DNA of 64,000 nt from UBA4802 sp964509195. Its GTDB lineage: Bacteria > Spirochaetota > UBA4802 > UB4802. The position numbers and the translations under genes were made by a program. The notes beneath the pieces were generated by a model, which ran no database searches, was not told the origin of the DNA, and was given only the letters and a program-made list of their open reading frames with translations. Position 1 is the stretch's first letter. Each line of letters starts with the position of its first letter. This document shows, one piece after another, positions 42,288 to 51,459 of this stretch. The stretch is from positions 434,001-498,000 of the forward strand of contig CAZDWJ010000001.1 of NCBI GenBank assembly GCA_964509195.1. Reading direction: 5' to 3'.

Positions 42288-42878
42288 ATGAAGAAAAAAT
42301 ATTGTGCAATATTTATGATATTGTGTGCGTCTGCTTTGATGGCTCAAACTACTCAAAAATTAGATATTCCAGTTCAGTCCTTATATAGCAATCAGGTAAA
42401 AATTAAAAATATTTATTTTAACAAAAGGGTAGATGTATCTGGAAAAGGGGAAGTGCTGGAGGTAGAAGCCATATTTGAAAATTTAACTGATAATCCCGTG
42501 GATGTGTATGTAAACGTAATTGCAACCTATGAAAAAGAAGAAAAAGCAAAATCCAGCTTTGAAATGCCTATACCTGAAAAAGAGCGGATACGAAACTTTG
42601 TCCCCTATCCTGATGATGTAGCCAATTACGAATATACTGACAGTAAAGGAAAAAAAATATTTCAGGCATATCCAAAAAATACAAAATCTGGGATCAACCC
42701 TTTAACAAATAAACTGTATTTACTGCCGGTAAGAGATAATCTGGTGGTGCGCTCATACCACGTATCACCGTACCGAAAAGATTTTGTATTTTTCAATTAT
42801 GTTACACTCCTTGTTTTTGACAAGGATGGCAACCCGATAATGCGTGAAGTGTATGAACTAAAAGGTAAAAGAAAATAA
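42288..42878 (+). CDS. Exported protein of unknown function
   Basis: 196 residues from the ATG at 42288, which opens a good signal peptide (MKKKYCAIFMILCASALMAQ); an upstream TTG at 42267 is weaker. The mature part is beta-rich, with VEAIFENLTDNPVDVYVNVI resembling small immunoglobulin-like or DUF-type periplasmic domains. No known motif. Followed directly by a strong terminator. Confidence 0.65.
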   Translation: MKKKYCAIFMILCASALMAQTTQKLDIPVQSLYSNQVKIKNIYFNKRVDVSGKGEVLEVEAIFENLTDNPVDVYVNVIATYEKEEKAKSSFEMPIPEKERIRNFVPYPDDVANYEYTDSKGKKIFQAYPKNTKSGINPLTNKLYLLPVRDNLVVRSYHVSPYRKDFVFFNYVTLLVFDKDGNPIMREVYELKGKRK

Positions 42879-42907
42879 AAAAAAGGCGGTTTTAAACCGC
42901 CTTTTTT
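42878..42907 (+). terminator. Intrinsic terminator
   Basis: AAAAGGCGGTTT and AAACCGCCTTTTTT form a perfect stem and T-run immediately after the exported-protein gene; the A-run on the left lets it also serve the convergent kinase gene. Confidence 0.9.
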
Positions 42908-42928
42908 ATAGGCTGACTGTTAATTCCA

Positions 42929-43642
42929 CTATATAAGCTTGCGTGATTTTAATGCAGCAATTACAATTGTAGTTATCTGATCAGGTGTAAACTGAGCAAT
43001 GTTAAAAGTAAGATCGTATGATGCTGGATCATAGGCATCAAATTTAATGTACTGTGTCATAAATTCATGGCGCTGCTTATCTTTTTCCTCGATTAGCTTT
43101 TCAGCTGTTAACCGGTCCTTAATCTTCTGAATTTCCATTACTTTCTGAATACGATATTGCAGGGGAGCAACAAAGCGAAGATGTAGCCCATAACGCAACC
43201 CTCTAGTAATAATCACAGAACCTCTTCCCACCAGTATAGCATTTCCATGGATTGCGAGTGTCCTTATTGTATTGGCAAGCTTTTGAAAAACTGCTGCTTG
43301 TGGTGGGAGGTCAGACAGCATGGTGCGCCATAGTTCACTCATCTCTTCACGCTTTTTAGTGTCGATAGTTTCCACTATCTTTTCTGAGATGTTATATTGC
43401 TGTTCAATTTTATTAATCAAATTTTTGTCATAGGTAATCCATTTGTCAGTATGTTGCAGTTCATTAAGACTTTTTGCAAGAGTTTCAGCAATATCGCTTG
43501 CAAAACACCCATATTGACGTGAAATTGTGATAAACGGGCGGGGCTTGTCTTCTTTTTCAATAACCTTTTTTTCAGACTCCCACACCTTCATCTGGTTCTG
43601 GATCCAGCGTTCCAATGTTGATTCTTTGATTGGGTTGCTCAT
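42929..43642 (-). CDS. Cytidylate kinase-like family protein
   Basis: 237 residues of the cytidylate-kinase-like (Cytidylate_kin2) family. The N-terminus has FITISRQYGCFASDIAETLA, a modified P-loop with G-C in place of GSG, then WITYDKNLINKI and a VGRGSVIITRGLRYGLHLRFVAP strand-turn segment. In this family the nucleotide and phosphate acceptor are undefined. It acts in the cytoplasm. No ribosome site of note (ACTCCTAT is on the other strand: ATAGGAG precedes the ATG). It stands alone. Confidence 0.8.
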   Translation of the reverse strand: MSNPIKESTLERWIQNQMKVWESEKKVIEKEDKPRPFITISRQYGCFASDIAETLAKSLNELQHTDKWITYDKNLINKIEQQYNISEKIVETIDTKKREEMSELWRTMLSDLPPQAAVFQKLANTIRTLAIHGNAILVGRGSVIITRGLRYGLHLRFVAPLQYRIQKVMEIQKIKDRLTAEKLIEEKDKQRHEFMTQYIKFDAYDPASYDLTFNIAQFTPDQITTIVIAALKSRKLI

Positions 43643-43869
43643 ACGTAACTCCTATAATTGCTAAGATTATGATTAAAATAAAAAATAATAATAACGAATT
43701 GATGTTCTCTGTTTTCTGAACCTTTAAAAAAACAAAGAACTGTTTTAAAGATTAATCCAACTATCTAACAGTGTAATTATTTTTCAATTATTTTACTTTG
43801 CATAAGGTACAATTTTTATGGCAATTTCACGTTTGCAGTGCAACATCTACATCCTGCTATATCTAGCAT

Positions 43870-43890
43870 AAAAAAGTGAGGTATTCACTT
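43870..43890 (-). terminator. Terminator of the candidate ncRNA
   Basis: On the minus strand AAGTGA, loop ATACC, TCACTT, followed by T-run: a short intrinsic terminator at the 3' end of the structured island. Confidence 0.6.
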
Positions 43891-44092
43891 GGACAAAGCT
43901 TAGTAACCGGCCATCCACCGTTTCCCTTATGTTTCCCTTCACCACGGCTTGCTTTCTGTAAGCATTAATCATTCCACTGCGGGCGTTCCCACGGCCTCCT
44001 GCCTATTATCGTAATGCCCGTATCACTACGCGCTGCACTGAGTTCACCGAAGTGAGCCCTACATCCCTTGTACGGCAGATCTGTCCTACTCT
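43870..44092 (-). ncRNA. Candidate structured noncoding RNA, family unrecognised
   Basis: A GC-rich island inside a 790-bp AT-rich gap without genes. Reading the minus strand: TATAAT at 44105-44100 is a perfect -10 box (no convincing -35), with transcription expected to start near 44092. Near the 5' end GGACAGA can pair with TTTGTCC near the 3' end as a closing helix. Internal helices include TCAC/GTGA capped by a TTCG loop (about 44045-44060), CGGGC/GCCCG, and GCTT/AAGC around ACAGA. Paired GGGAAAC motifs occur near 43920-43940. The end is a AAGTGA/TCACTT hairpin and T-run. It has no RNase P CR-I, tmRNA tag or SRP signature. Length about 220 nt. Confidence 0.55.
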
Positions 44093-44432
44093 TGTGTAAA
44101 TTATATTAATTATCAAACGTGGATTTTACAAAAAACCACTTTTTAAAAAACGCCGTATATGTTTTATCTTTCTCTATCATGTAAATCTTTATGTATCATA
44201 ATACCATTTATCAATTGATGTGTTTTGTTTATAATCACTGTGCAGGATGTGTTTTGTATTAGTCTACATTTTCATATTTTGGGTTGCACTTCATTTTTTA
44301 ATTTGCCATTATTATATAAAATACGCAGGTAAATGGTTTTCCATGATATTCATATTTCACTTGACCTGAAAATTTGCCAATGAGAAAGTATTACTATCAT
44401 GATTTCGGTATATAACATGTGAGAATACAACT

Positions 44433-46916
44433 ATGAAAGCTATTATAATGGCAGGAGGGGAAGGTACACGGTTGCGGCCGCTGACATGTAACAGGCCAAA
44501 ACCGATGATTCCTGTGTTGAACAGGCCGGTCATAGAATATACAGTACATTTACTTAAACAGTATGGCATAAATGATATAACAATGAGTTTGTTTTATCTG
44601 CCAGAGAATGTTGTTAATTATTTTGGTGATGGCACTTTCTGGGAGGCAACAATCGACTACAGTATTGAGGAATTGCCTTTGGGAACAGCAGGTGGGGTGA
44701 AATTAGCATTAAAGGATTATGATGATACGTTTGTTGTATTAAGTGGTGATGGTATCTATGATTTTAATTTACAGGATATTATTGATTTTCATAAAAAAAA
44801 CAATTCACCGGTTACTATCGCCCTGACGAGGGTACCTGATCCTATAGAATATGGTATTGTCATTACTCGTGAAGATAACACTATAGAACGGTTTTTAGAA
44901 AAGCCATCGTGGGGTGAGGTTTTCAGTGATACAGTTAATACGGGCCTTTATGTTATTGAACCTGAGATAATGGAACGGTTTGTACCGCAGCATGAGAAAT
45001 TTGATTTTTCGTATGACCTTTTCCCACTGCTGCAGAAAAATAATATCCCTATTTATGGATATATTTCAGATGGCTACTGGTGCGACATTGGCAATCTGGA
45101 TGCGTACCGAAAGGTACACCTTGATATTCTTAATGGATTGGTAAAAATTAACTTCCCTGGCAAAAAGATAGGTGAAAATATATGGGCTGGTCAGGATGTG
45201 GAAATTCATCCTGATGCAACGGTAGTAGGACCTGTGGTTCTGGGTAATTTTGTAAAAATAAAAAAAGGTGCTGAGGTTTCTGAATACAGTGTCATTGGCG
45301 ATAACACCGTGATTTATGAGAATGCCTCAGTACGAAGAAGTGTGGTACTGCATAATACGATAATTGGCACAAAAACAGAAGTACGCGGCGCAATAATTGG
45401 TAAGCGTAATGTGATTGAAGATACTGTATCAATTTATGAGGGTGCGGTAATAAGTGATGACTGCCAAGTAGGTAACAATGCAAAAATAGCTACAGGGATA
45501 CGAATATGGCCGGAAAAAATCATAGATCAGGGTACGCAACTTAATTCTGATCTTATATGGGGAAAGACTGAAAAGAAGATATTATTTTCTAGTGAAGGTA
45601 TCTACGGCTCTTTTAATATAAAAATTACTCCTGAGTTTGCTGCAAAATTGGGTTCAGCCATTGGCGCTTTTCTGGGCAAAAACAAAAGGGTTATTGTAAG
45701 CAGAGACACAACACGTGCTTCGCGACTTATCAAACGTGCTCTGACAGCAGGTTTACTATCCATGGGAATTGAGGTGTATGACCTGGAAATAGCAAGCATA
45801 CCAATAAATAAATATTCTATTGTGTATGAAAATGCTGATCTTGGAATTTACGTGCAGATCTCACCGCATACAGATTTGCAGTTCAATTTGATCAGAATTT
45901 TCAATAAAAAGGGGTTTGAGCTTACCAATGTAGACAGAAGGAAAATTGAAAATATCTTTTTCAGGGGAGATTATCCACGTAGCAGTGCATTTGAGGTTGG
46001 GAGATTATACTATCCGACCCACAACGTTGAATCATATATTATGTTTGCTTCAAATTTTGTGAACAGGGAGATAATAGTAAAAAAGCAGTTTAATGTTCTA
46101 GTTGATTGTTTTTATGGATCCACCATAAATATTTTCCCATCACTGTTAGCAGCGTTTTCATGTACTGCTACGGTGCTAAGGGGTCAGATTCGTGAATTCA
46201 ACAGTACTGAAGAGATACGCAATGAAAGCAGAGATGCAATCAATAGGATTAAAAATCTTGCAAAATTAAATAATGAAATTGGTGTTATCGTAGGGCCCCA
46301 CGGTGAACAATTAACTGTGGTTGATGAGGAGGGAAATATTTTACAATTGGATGATATTACAACACTGTTGGGTTTTTTATTTGCAAAACACAGGACTATT
46401 AAAGAGCTGTGTATTCCGATAATGTCATCGTCTCGCCTTGAGTCAATTGCTAAAGAGAAAAATATTAAGCTCAAACGGGTAGCTAAGTTGCTGGTATTTG
46501 AAGATGAGTTCACCATTTTTTCCAAAAATTCAAAATCAGTGTATCCTCACAGTATCTATGAGCATGACCCGATGATTGCATTTTTACTATTACTGGAACT
46601 TGTTGCCCTTGAAGGAAAAAAATTATCTGAAATACGACGTGCATTGCCTCATTCCAATATGTACCATATTGTTATGCCATGCCCTGTTGATGGGAAAGCA
46701 GTTGTTATGAGGGAGATAGCATCTACTGCTGATGGCCATGTAGAACTGGTTGATGGTGTAAGGGTTGTTCATCATGATGGGTGGGTATTAATTTTGCCTG
46801 ATACAATACAACCGTCCATTCATATATACTGTGAAGGAATAACTGATGAAGCTCGGGATAAAATGATTGAAGAGTACAGCGTAAAAATAAAAAAAATAAC
46901 TGCAAAATATTCCTGA
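44433..46916 (+). CDS. NDP-sugar (mannose-1-phosphate guanylyl-type) transferase fused to degenerate phosphomannomutase domain
   Basis: 827 residues. Residues 1-235: nucleotidyltransferase (MKAIIMAGGEGTRLRPLT; KPMIPVLNRPVI; VLSGDGIYDF). About 250-370: left-handed beta-helix hexapeptides (VVLGNFVKIKKGAEVSEYSV). About 385-827: a phosphomannomutase/phosphoglucomutase fold, but the catalytic TASHNP site reads QISPHTD and the Mg-binding D-x-D-x-D loop reads GPHGEQ, so the mutase is probably inactive and may regulate or scaffold. Such fusions occur in several phyla and are tied to GDP-mannose or glucose-1-phosphate activation for glycans. An M20 peptidase starts 11 bp after it. Confidence 0.88.
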   Translation: MKAIIMAGGEGTRLRPLTCNRPKPMIPVLNRPVIEYTVHLLKQYGINDITMSLFYLPENVVNYFGDGTFWEATIDYSIEELPLGTAGGVKLALKDYDDTFVVLSGDGIYDFNLQDIIDFHKKNNSPVTIALTRVPDPIEYGIVITREDNTIERFLEKPSWGEVFSDTVNTGLYVIEPEIMERFVPQHEKFDFSYDLFPLLQKNNIPIYGYISDGYWCDIGNLDAYRKVHLDILNGLVKINFPGKKIGENIWAGQDVEIHPDATVVGPVVLGNFVKIKKGAEVSEYSVIGDNTVIYENASVRRSVVLHNTIIGTKTEVRGAIIGKRNVIEDTVSIYEGAVISDDCQVGNNAKIATGIRIWPEKIIDQGTQLNSDLIWGKTEKKILFSSEGIYGSFNIKITPEFAAKLGSAIGAFLGKNKRVIVSRDTTRASRLIKRALTAGLLSMGIEVYDLEIASIPINKYSIVYENADLGIYVQISPHTDLQFNLIRIFNKKGFELTNVDRRKIENIFFRGDYPRSSAFEVGRLYYPTHNVESYIMFASNFVNREIIVKKQFNVLVDCFYGSTINIFPSLLAAFSCTATVLRGQIREFNSTEEIRNESRDAINRIKNLAKLNNEIGVIVGPHGEQLTVVDEEGNILQLDDITTLLGFLFAKHRTIKELCIPIMSSSRLESIAKEKNIKLKRVAKLLVFEDEFTIFSKNSKSVYPHSIYEHDPMIAFLLLLELVALEGKKLSEIRRALPHSNMYHIVMPCPVDGKAVVMREIASTADGHVELVDGVRVVHHDGWVLILPDTIQPSIHIYCEGITDEARDKMIEEYSVKIKKITAKYS

Positions 46917-46927
46917 AAGGAGTTGGT

Positions 46928-48037
46928 ATGAAGGAGTTAATTAACAGAGAAAGGCTTGTCTCAACATTCATTGATTTAGCTAAGATATCCTCTCCTTCGT
47001 GGGAAGAAAAAGGAGTTATTGAGTATATTTGCCAAAAAGCACACACCGTGAGTGTTGATTGTGTATTACAACCATGTAATAATTCATATAATGTGTTGCT
47101 ACGCATACCGGGGGATGAAAGTTATATACCAGTTCTTTTTTCCTGTCATATGGACACCGTCACACCTTGTGAGAATATACAACCATTGGTAAAAGATAAC
47201 AGGATAGTATCAGATGGAAGAACAATCTTGGGAGCCGATGATAAATCGGCTATAGCAGGGTTCCTGGAAGCAATACAAGTACTTAAAGAAAAGAATATTC
47301 CTCACGGGCATATTGAGTTTTTATTTTCTTGTGCCGAGGAAGTTGGCCTTTTTGGGATAAAGGGGTTTGACCTGTCTTTGGTGAGGGCACGGTATGCCTT
47401 TGTGTTTGATAGTGATGGTCCGGTAGGAAAGATTATTGTTGCAGCACCATACCATCTCAGCATGAAGATTACTGTTAAAGGCAAAGCCGCACATGCTGGG
47501 ATGGAGCCTGAGAAAGGAGTAAGTGCCATCAGGGTTATTTCGGAGATTATCAGTAAAATTCCCCACGGAAGAATTGATAAGGAAACAACAGCAAATGTGG
47601 GGATAATTAAAGGCGGCCGGGCAACAAATATCGTTGCCGAAGAAGCCGAATGTACCCTTGAAACCCGCTCACGGCAGAAAGCCAAAGTCCTTTCAGTAAG
47701 AAAAGAAATAGAAAGTATTGCTAAAACCATTGCAAAAAAACATAAAGCTACAATTAAATTTGAAAGTACCATGGATTATGAAGGGTACACAATTAAAGAA
47801 AATGATGCTATTGTTTTAATTGCATCAAAGGCTTTAAAAAGTATTGGTGTAAAGCCAGCACTGGCGGTTTCAGGGGGAGGTAGTGACACCAATATATTCA
47901 ATACACGTTCAATTAAGGCAATAAACCTGTCGTCAGGCATGAGGCAGGTGCATACTACAAAAGAATATATATTAATACCTGATCTTGTTAATGTTGCGTC
48001 TTTAGTGCTGTCAATCACTCAGCATGCAAAACGCTGA
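46928..48037 (+). CDS. M20-family metallopeptidase (PepT-like)
   Basis: 369 residues. Zinc-binding and catalytic features: SCHMDTV (His and Asp), ILGADDKSAIAG (Asp bridging two metals), SCAEEVGLFG (Glu pair; general base), VFDSDGP (Asp), and the C-terminal His in MRQVHTTKEYI. A dimerisation lid domain lies in the middle (KIITVKGKAAHAGMEPEKGV). It would cleave short peptides in the cytoplasm. PepT-like tripeptidase is the closest match, but other M20 substrates are possible. Ribosome site AAAGGAG; same operon as the NDP-sugar enzyme. Confidence 0.88.
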   Translation: MKELINRERLVSTFIDLAKISSPSWEEKGVIEYICQKAHTVSVDCVLQPCNNSYNVLLRIPGDESYIPVLFSCHMDTVTPCENIQPLVKDNRIVSDGRTILGADDKSAIAGFLEAIQVLKEKNIPHGHIEFLFSCAEEVGLFGIKGFDLSLVRARYAFVFDSDGPVGKIIVAAPYHLSMKITVKGKAAHAGMEPEKGVSAIRVISEIISKIPHGRIDKETTANVGIIKGGRATNIVAEEAECTLETRSRQKAKVLSVRKEIESIAKTIAKKHKATIKFESTMDYEGYTIKENDAIVLIASKALKSIGVKPALAVSGGGSDTNIFNTRSIKAINLSSGMRQVHTTKEYILIPDLVNVASLVLSITQHAKR

Positions 48038-48041
48038 TACA

Positions 48042-48485
48042 TTATTTCCCACAACCCAATTTGACTATAAAATAGGCACCACATACTAAAGTAAGTGGAA
48101 GAGTAAGGAAGTAAGTAAAAAGTTCGGGCATTTTTACAACGTTTGGGTGTAGCACCTTTTTGCCAAAATAAGAGTAATGAAAATACTGAGGATCTTTTGT
48201 CCGTTTATATATGGTAACCGCAATTCTGGTTTTAACAAACAGCATTCCAAAAAAAATTACACCAGATTCTATAAACAATATGCGTTCTAAATTTATTTCT
48301 TTGAGCTCTTGTGGAAAAAGTAAAATAAATACAGACAGAAATATTCCCAAAAAAATGTTGATCATTGAAGTAAAGAGAAAGCCTTTAAAATCTTTATCCT
48401 GTTTTTTTGAAATGTAGCTTATAATATAGTATACATGGACAGCTAGTGATAATTGCAGGATGATAATAAACGTTAGAACAATCAT
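48042..48485 (-). CDS. Small membrane protein, unknown
   Basis: 147 residues with about four membrane helices (first at 1-20, MIVLTFIIILQLSLAVHVYY; others near 33-55, 66-85, and 122-143). Not recognised. It converges with the peptidase gene (4-bp gap) and has no partner gene. The 344 bp following its start (48486-48829) contain no gene apart from the promoter of the AMP-binding protein. Confidence 0.6.
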   Translation of the reverse strand: MIVLTFIIILQLSLAVHVYYIISYISKKQDKDFKGFLFTSMINIFLGIFLSVFILLFPQELKEINLERILFIESGVIFFGMLFVKTRIAVTIYKRTKDPQYFHYSYFGKKVLHPNVVKMPELFTYFLTLPLTLVCGAYFIVKLGCGK

Positions 48486-48776
48486 GTTAGCTCTTGAGTA
48501 AAATTTAAGTTAAAAAAAAGAACTGTCTTAAAAAAACATTTGATAGATAGGGGGCTCATTGAGTTATTTGTTAGGCGTTTTCAAATACACTTAGAACACA
48601 TTTTATGGAAAATTACTCAATATACCCCATAAGTATTTTACACAGCAAATTTTTTAGACGGACTTTACAGTGTCCTTACATCAAAAAAAGGTTAAAGATA
48701 AAAACCATGTGTTTTGTATTATACGAATTATTACTCACAAGTCAAGAAAATCATTAGTTCTTCTTTAAACATTTGC

Positions 48777-48806
48777 TTGTCTTTTAGGGTAAAGATATGG
48801 TATTAT
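48777..48806 (+). promoter_or_regulatory. Promoter of the AMP-binding protein gene
   Basis: TTGTCT (48777-48782) and TATTAT (48801-48806), spacer 18 bp. A GAGCTATCGC motif copy follows at once (48807-48816), at the presumed transcription start, then AAGGA as ribosome site before 48836. Confidence 0.5.
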
Positions 48807-48835
48807 GAGCTATCGCACAAAAAAGGACAGTGGAT

Positions 48836-50293
48836 ATGTGTGGAAACCAGTTTACCTATAACCTGTATGAACTGTTCATGGAACAGGCTACAAAGTTTCC
48901 TGAAAAAATAATGCTGTACTATAATAATACGCCTATAAAGTATAGGGATGTATTGAATGCTGTATACAAAGTAGCACACGCATTGCGTTCTATTGGAGTG
49001 TGTAGTGGCTCTACAGTAATATTACAATGCGGGAATACACCGTATTTTATCTACAGTTATTTTGCAATCCTGCAGTGCAACGCAATACCTGTTTTGGTTA
49101 ATCCTATGGCACGCCAGTATGAATTGCAGCATTATTGTAATGTAGCTCAGCCACAATGTATCATTACTGAAAGCGTAATGGCAGACAGGCTTGTGCAGTG
49201 TGCTATAGTGCAGGACACTAAAAAATTCATCACTGTTGATGATAATAAAATATATATATCCATGGATTCAATTGTACATGCAGATGCGTATGACAACCGT
49301 TATGTACAGGAAAACAATACCGATGCAGCAATAATCTTTACATCGGCAATGGATGGCTACGCATTAGGTGCGGTACTGACACATTATGGCATTTTCCATA
49401 GCGCTAAATCTGTAGCACAGATGATGTCGGAGGATACTGCAGTTTCTGCTGCGGTACTTCCCCTGTTTCATGCATTTGGGTTTACATCATCACTTATCGT
49501 CCCTTTGATTAAAGCAATTCCTATTCTGCTTGTTGAGAAATTTTCTTTAAAAAAAATAATGCAGATTCTTTCAAATAAAGACATGAGGTCTTTTGTGGGT
49601 GTCCCTGCCATGTACAATATTATGAAAAGCCTTTTTGAGCGCTCCAGTAACTTTAATCATATACAGTTATGGGTTAGTGGTGGAGATTATCTTGAAGCCA
49701 GCCTTCAGAATTGGTATGCCCAAAAAGGGATAGATATACGCCAGGGATACGGTCTGACAGAAGCTTCCCCAATTGTAAGCTGGAATATGCCCGTAATTAA
49801 AAATAAGCTATGTTCTATAGGCAAACCAATGCCGTACAATGAGGTTCGAATAGTGGATGAAAATGGCAGGGATGTAACCGCTACCGTACATGGTGAAATT
49901 ATTGTAAAGGGGATAAATGTAATACAAAAGTATTATAATAATCCCCAGAAAACCAGAGAATATATAAAGAAAGGATGGTTGTATACGGGTGATATTGGAT
50001 ATTTTGATAGTGACCAGTATTTATTTATATCCGGGCGAAAAAAAGAAATGGTGCTGAAAAATGGATACAATGTCTACCCAAAAGAAGTGGAAAGGTTACT
50101 GTTATTTCATCCCGATATAAAGAGTGTTCGTGTAACAGGACATGTTCAATTTTTGGGCGATAGTACCAGAGAGTGGCTGGTTGCACATATACAGGCCAAA
50201 CAAAACTCAGCACTATCGTTGGAGAAAGTACGATTATGGTGTGCTGATAATATCTCCCTTTACAAAATTCCAGATGAGATACTCATAGAATAA
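48836..50293 (+). CDS. AMP-binding (acyl-CoA synthetase-like) protein with degenerate motifs
   Basis: 485 residues. Overall ANL-superfamily adenylating fold: YGLTEASPIVSW (A5), GWLYTGDIGYF (A7), GRKKEM (A8). The phosphate-binding loop, normally TSGTTG-x-PKG, is TSAMDGYALG here, so the Gly-rich loop and its Lys are lost. The chain stops at YKIPDEILIE, before the C-terminal A10 Lys that catalyses adenylation. These changes suggest it does not make acyl-adenylate in the usual way and may instead bind acyl groups or be decaying. I use the ATG at 48836 (AAGGA at about 9 nt) rather than GTG at 48830. Confidence 0.78.
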   Translation: MCGNQFTYNLYELFMEQATKFPEKIMLYYNNTPIKYRDVLNAVYKVAHALRSIGVCSGSTVILQCGNTPYFIYSYFAILQCNAIPVLVNPMARQYELQHYCNVAQPQCIITESVMADRLVQCAIVQDTKKFITVDDNKIYISMDSIVHADAYDNRYVQENNTDAAIIFTSAMDGYALGAVLTHYGIFHSAKSVAQMMSEDTAVSAAVLPLFHAFGFTSSLIVPLIKAIPILLVEKFSLKKIMQILSNKDMRSFVGVPAMYNIMKSLFERSSNFNHIQLWVSGGDYLEASLQNWYAQKGIDIRQGYGLTEASPIVSWNMPVIKNKLCSIGKPMPYNEVRIVDENGRDVTATVHGEIIVKGINVIQKYYNNPQKTREYIKKGWLYTGDIGYFDSDQYLFISGRKKEMVLKNGYNVYPKEVERLLLFHPDIKSVRVTGHVQFLGDSTREWLVAHIQAKQNSALSLEKVRLWCADNISLYKIPDEILIE

Positions 50294-50299
50294 AAAAAG

Positions 50300-50323
50300 A
50301 GAGGTAATCGGGCGATTACCTCT
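50300..50323 (-). terminator. Perfect hairpin, terminator-like on the minus strand
   Basis: AGAGGTAATCG (50300-50310) and CGATTACCTCT (50313-50323). On the minus strand it is followed by CTTTTTTT, so it can end transcription coming from the WG-repeat gene; on the plus strand it lies 6 bp after the AMP-binding gene stop but lacks a T-run. Confidence 0.65.
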
Positions 50324-50846
50324 AGCTCTACAAAAGCATAGCGGAATACTTTGGAAGGAAATTGTTGTGTACCAGGATTTTCCCAGCTCACTATTATATA
50401 TAAGCAAATCCTATGCCATCGTCAAGCAAAATTTTTATAAATTTTGGCATAAACTAAAATTTTTTTAAAATTTAAGGCTATAAATATGAAATTTTGGTAT
50501 AAAAATAGCAAATTAAATAATCATAATATTATTCTAGATAAACAAAATAACAACAAATGTTTAAATATAACTGTAAAAAAGTGTTATAAATTCAGTTTTA
50601 TATTAATAAAGTGTCCTGAAAAACACACAATTGTAGCCAATACCGTACATACGGACTATTTATTTCACTAAAATGAAGAATATTACAATATTTTGAAATC
50701 TTGATAGTACTAAAAAATTTTGAGATATCCCTTTTTTGTTATTTAAAGTAAAAGATTTTATTAAATTAAAAAAAGGACATCATAAGAAATTAGAATTCTT
50801 CTCAAAATCTGCCACAGATTACAGCATAAACTCTAAATATGGCCTC
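50324..50846. other. AT-rich gene-free stretch
   Basis: About 520 bp, strongly A+T rich, especially 50460-50770. The only open frames are short and lack ribosome sites. No repeat or RNA signature seen apart from homopolymer A/T runs. Confidence 0.5.
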
Positions 50847-51188
50847 TTATTTTGCTAAATCGCGAGAAAAGAGTGTTGGATGCGCAATAAACTCACATTT
50901 CTCATATTTTTTAACCGCTGCCAGACCTTCGCTAAAACTCCACGTAGAATCGAACTGAGGTGGGATGACAATCTGTCCTTCTTTGTTAGTAAACCCATAT
51001 TTCCATTTTTTTCTAACCCTTGCTAGACCTTCACTAAAATACCACACATCATCAAATTGTGGTTTGATAAACCATTTTACATTTTCATCAGCATCAAGAT
51101 GCTTTTCATCGATCCCATTCACTCCAACCACAATAATGCTCAACAAAACAAAAAAAAAAAGATGTAGCAAAGCATCTTTCCTTTTCAT
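50847..51188 (-). CDS. Short WG-repeat protein, probably truncated
   Basis: 113 residues: a signal peptide or membrane segment (LLHLFFFVLLSIIVVGVNG), then two WG-type beta repeats (WFIKPQFDDVWYFSEGLARV; YGFTNKEGQIVIPPQFDSTW), and an unrelated ending (CEFIAHPTLFSRDLAK). WG proteins usually carry five or more repeats. The abrupt change after the second repeat and the AT-rich flanks suggest a truncated remnant, though it may still be expressed and exported. Confidence 0.5.
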   Translation of the reverse strand: MKRKDALLHLFFFVLLSIIVVGVNGIDEKHLDADENVKWFIKPQFDDVWYFSEGLARVRKKWKYGFTNKEGQIVIPPQFDSTWSFSEGLAAVKKYEKCEFIAHPTLFSRDLAK

Positions 51189-51360
51189 TGCCTACCAGCT
51201 TTGCTGGTGAAAATTCCACGCCTATTTTTACAGCAAAAATTTAACAAATTATTAATTATCCGTCAATTATAAATTATGGACATCTGTAAACTTAAAAAAA
51301 GCTTTAAAAAAAATATGTGATGTATTATTACCCTAAGGTATTGTAAAATAGAAAGGTAAA

Positions 51361-51459
51361 TATGATGACAGCAATAAGAAAAAAGCACTATGGTTCATTA
51401 TTAGAATATCAAAAGCGATTGAAAGAAATTACTAATAAACCACATTTCGCAGTTGAATG
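51361..51459 (+). pseudogene. Possible small gene remnant with in-frame stop
   Basis: ATG at 51361 (or 51364) after GAAAGG encodes MMTAIRKKHYGSLLEYQKRL and 12 more residues to a TGA at 51457. The same frame continues after the stop with DYKGKNFAKWSVHAYKAILF. This looks like a short coding remnant broken by a stop, or a true 32-residue peptide. No family recognised. The rest of 51189-51696 holds nothing else but a promoter-like TTGACT (51648-51653). Confidence 0.3.

Noticed and set aside
43900..44000. RNase P RNA in the structured island, because of an ACAGAA stretch with AAGCC nearby
   Set aside because: The conserved CR-I (GAGGAAAGTCC) is absent on both strands, the ACAGAA lies mid-molecule rather than near the 3' end, and the length is too short.
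43870..44105. Cobalamin riboswitch or tmRNA at the same island
   Set aside because: No B12-box consensus, no tRNA-like end and no tag reading frame; also it has its own terminator and faces no nearby gene on the minus strand.
47302..47772. 156-residue minus-strand frame in the M20 peptidase gene
   Set aside because: The sense strand carries the full metallopeptidase motif set.
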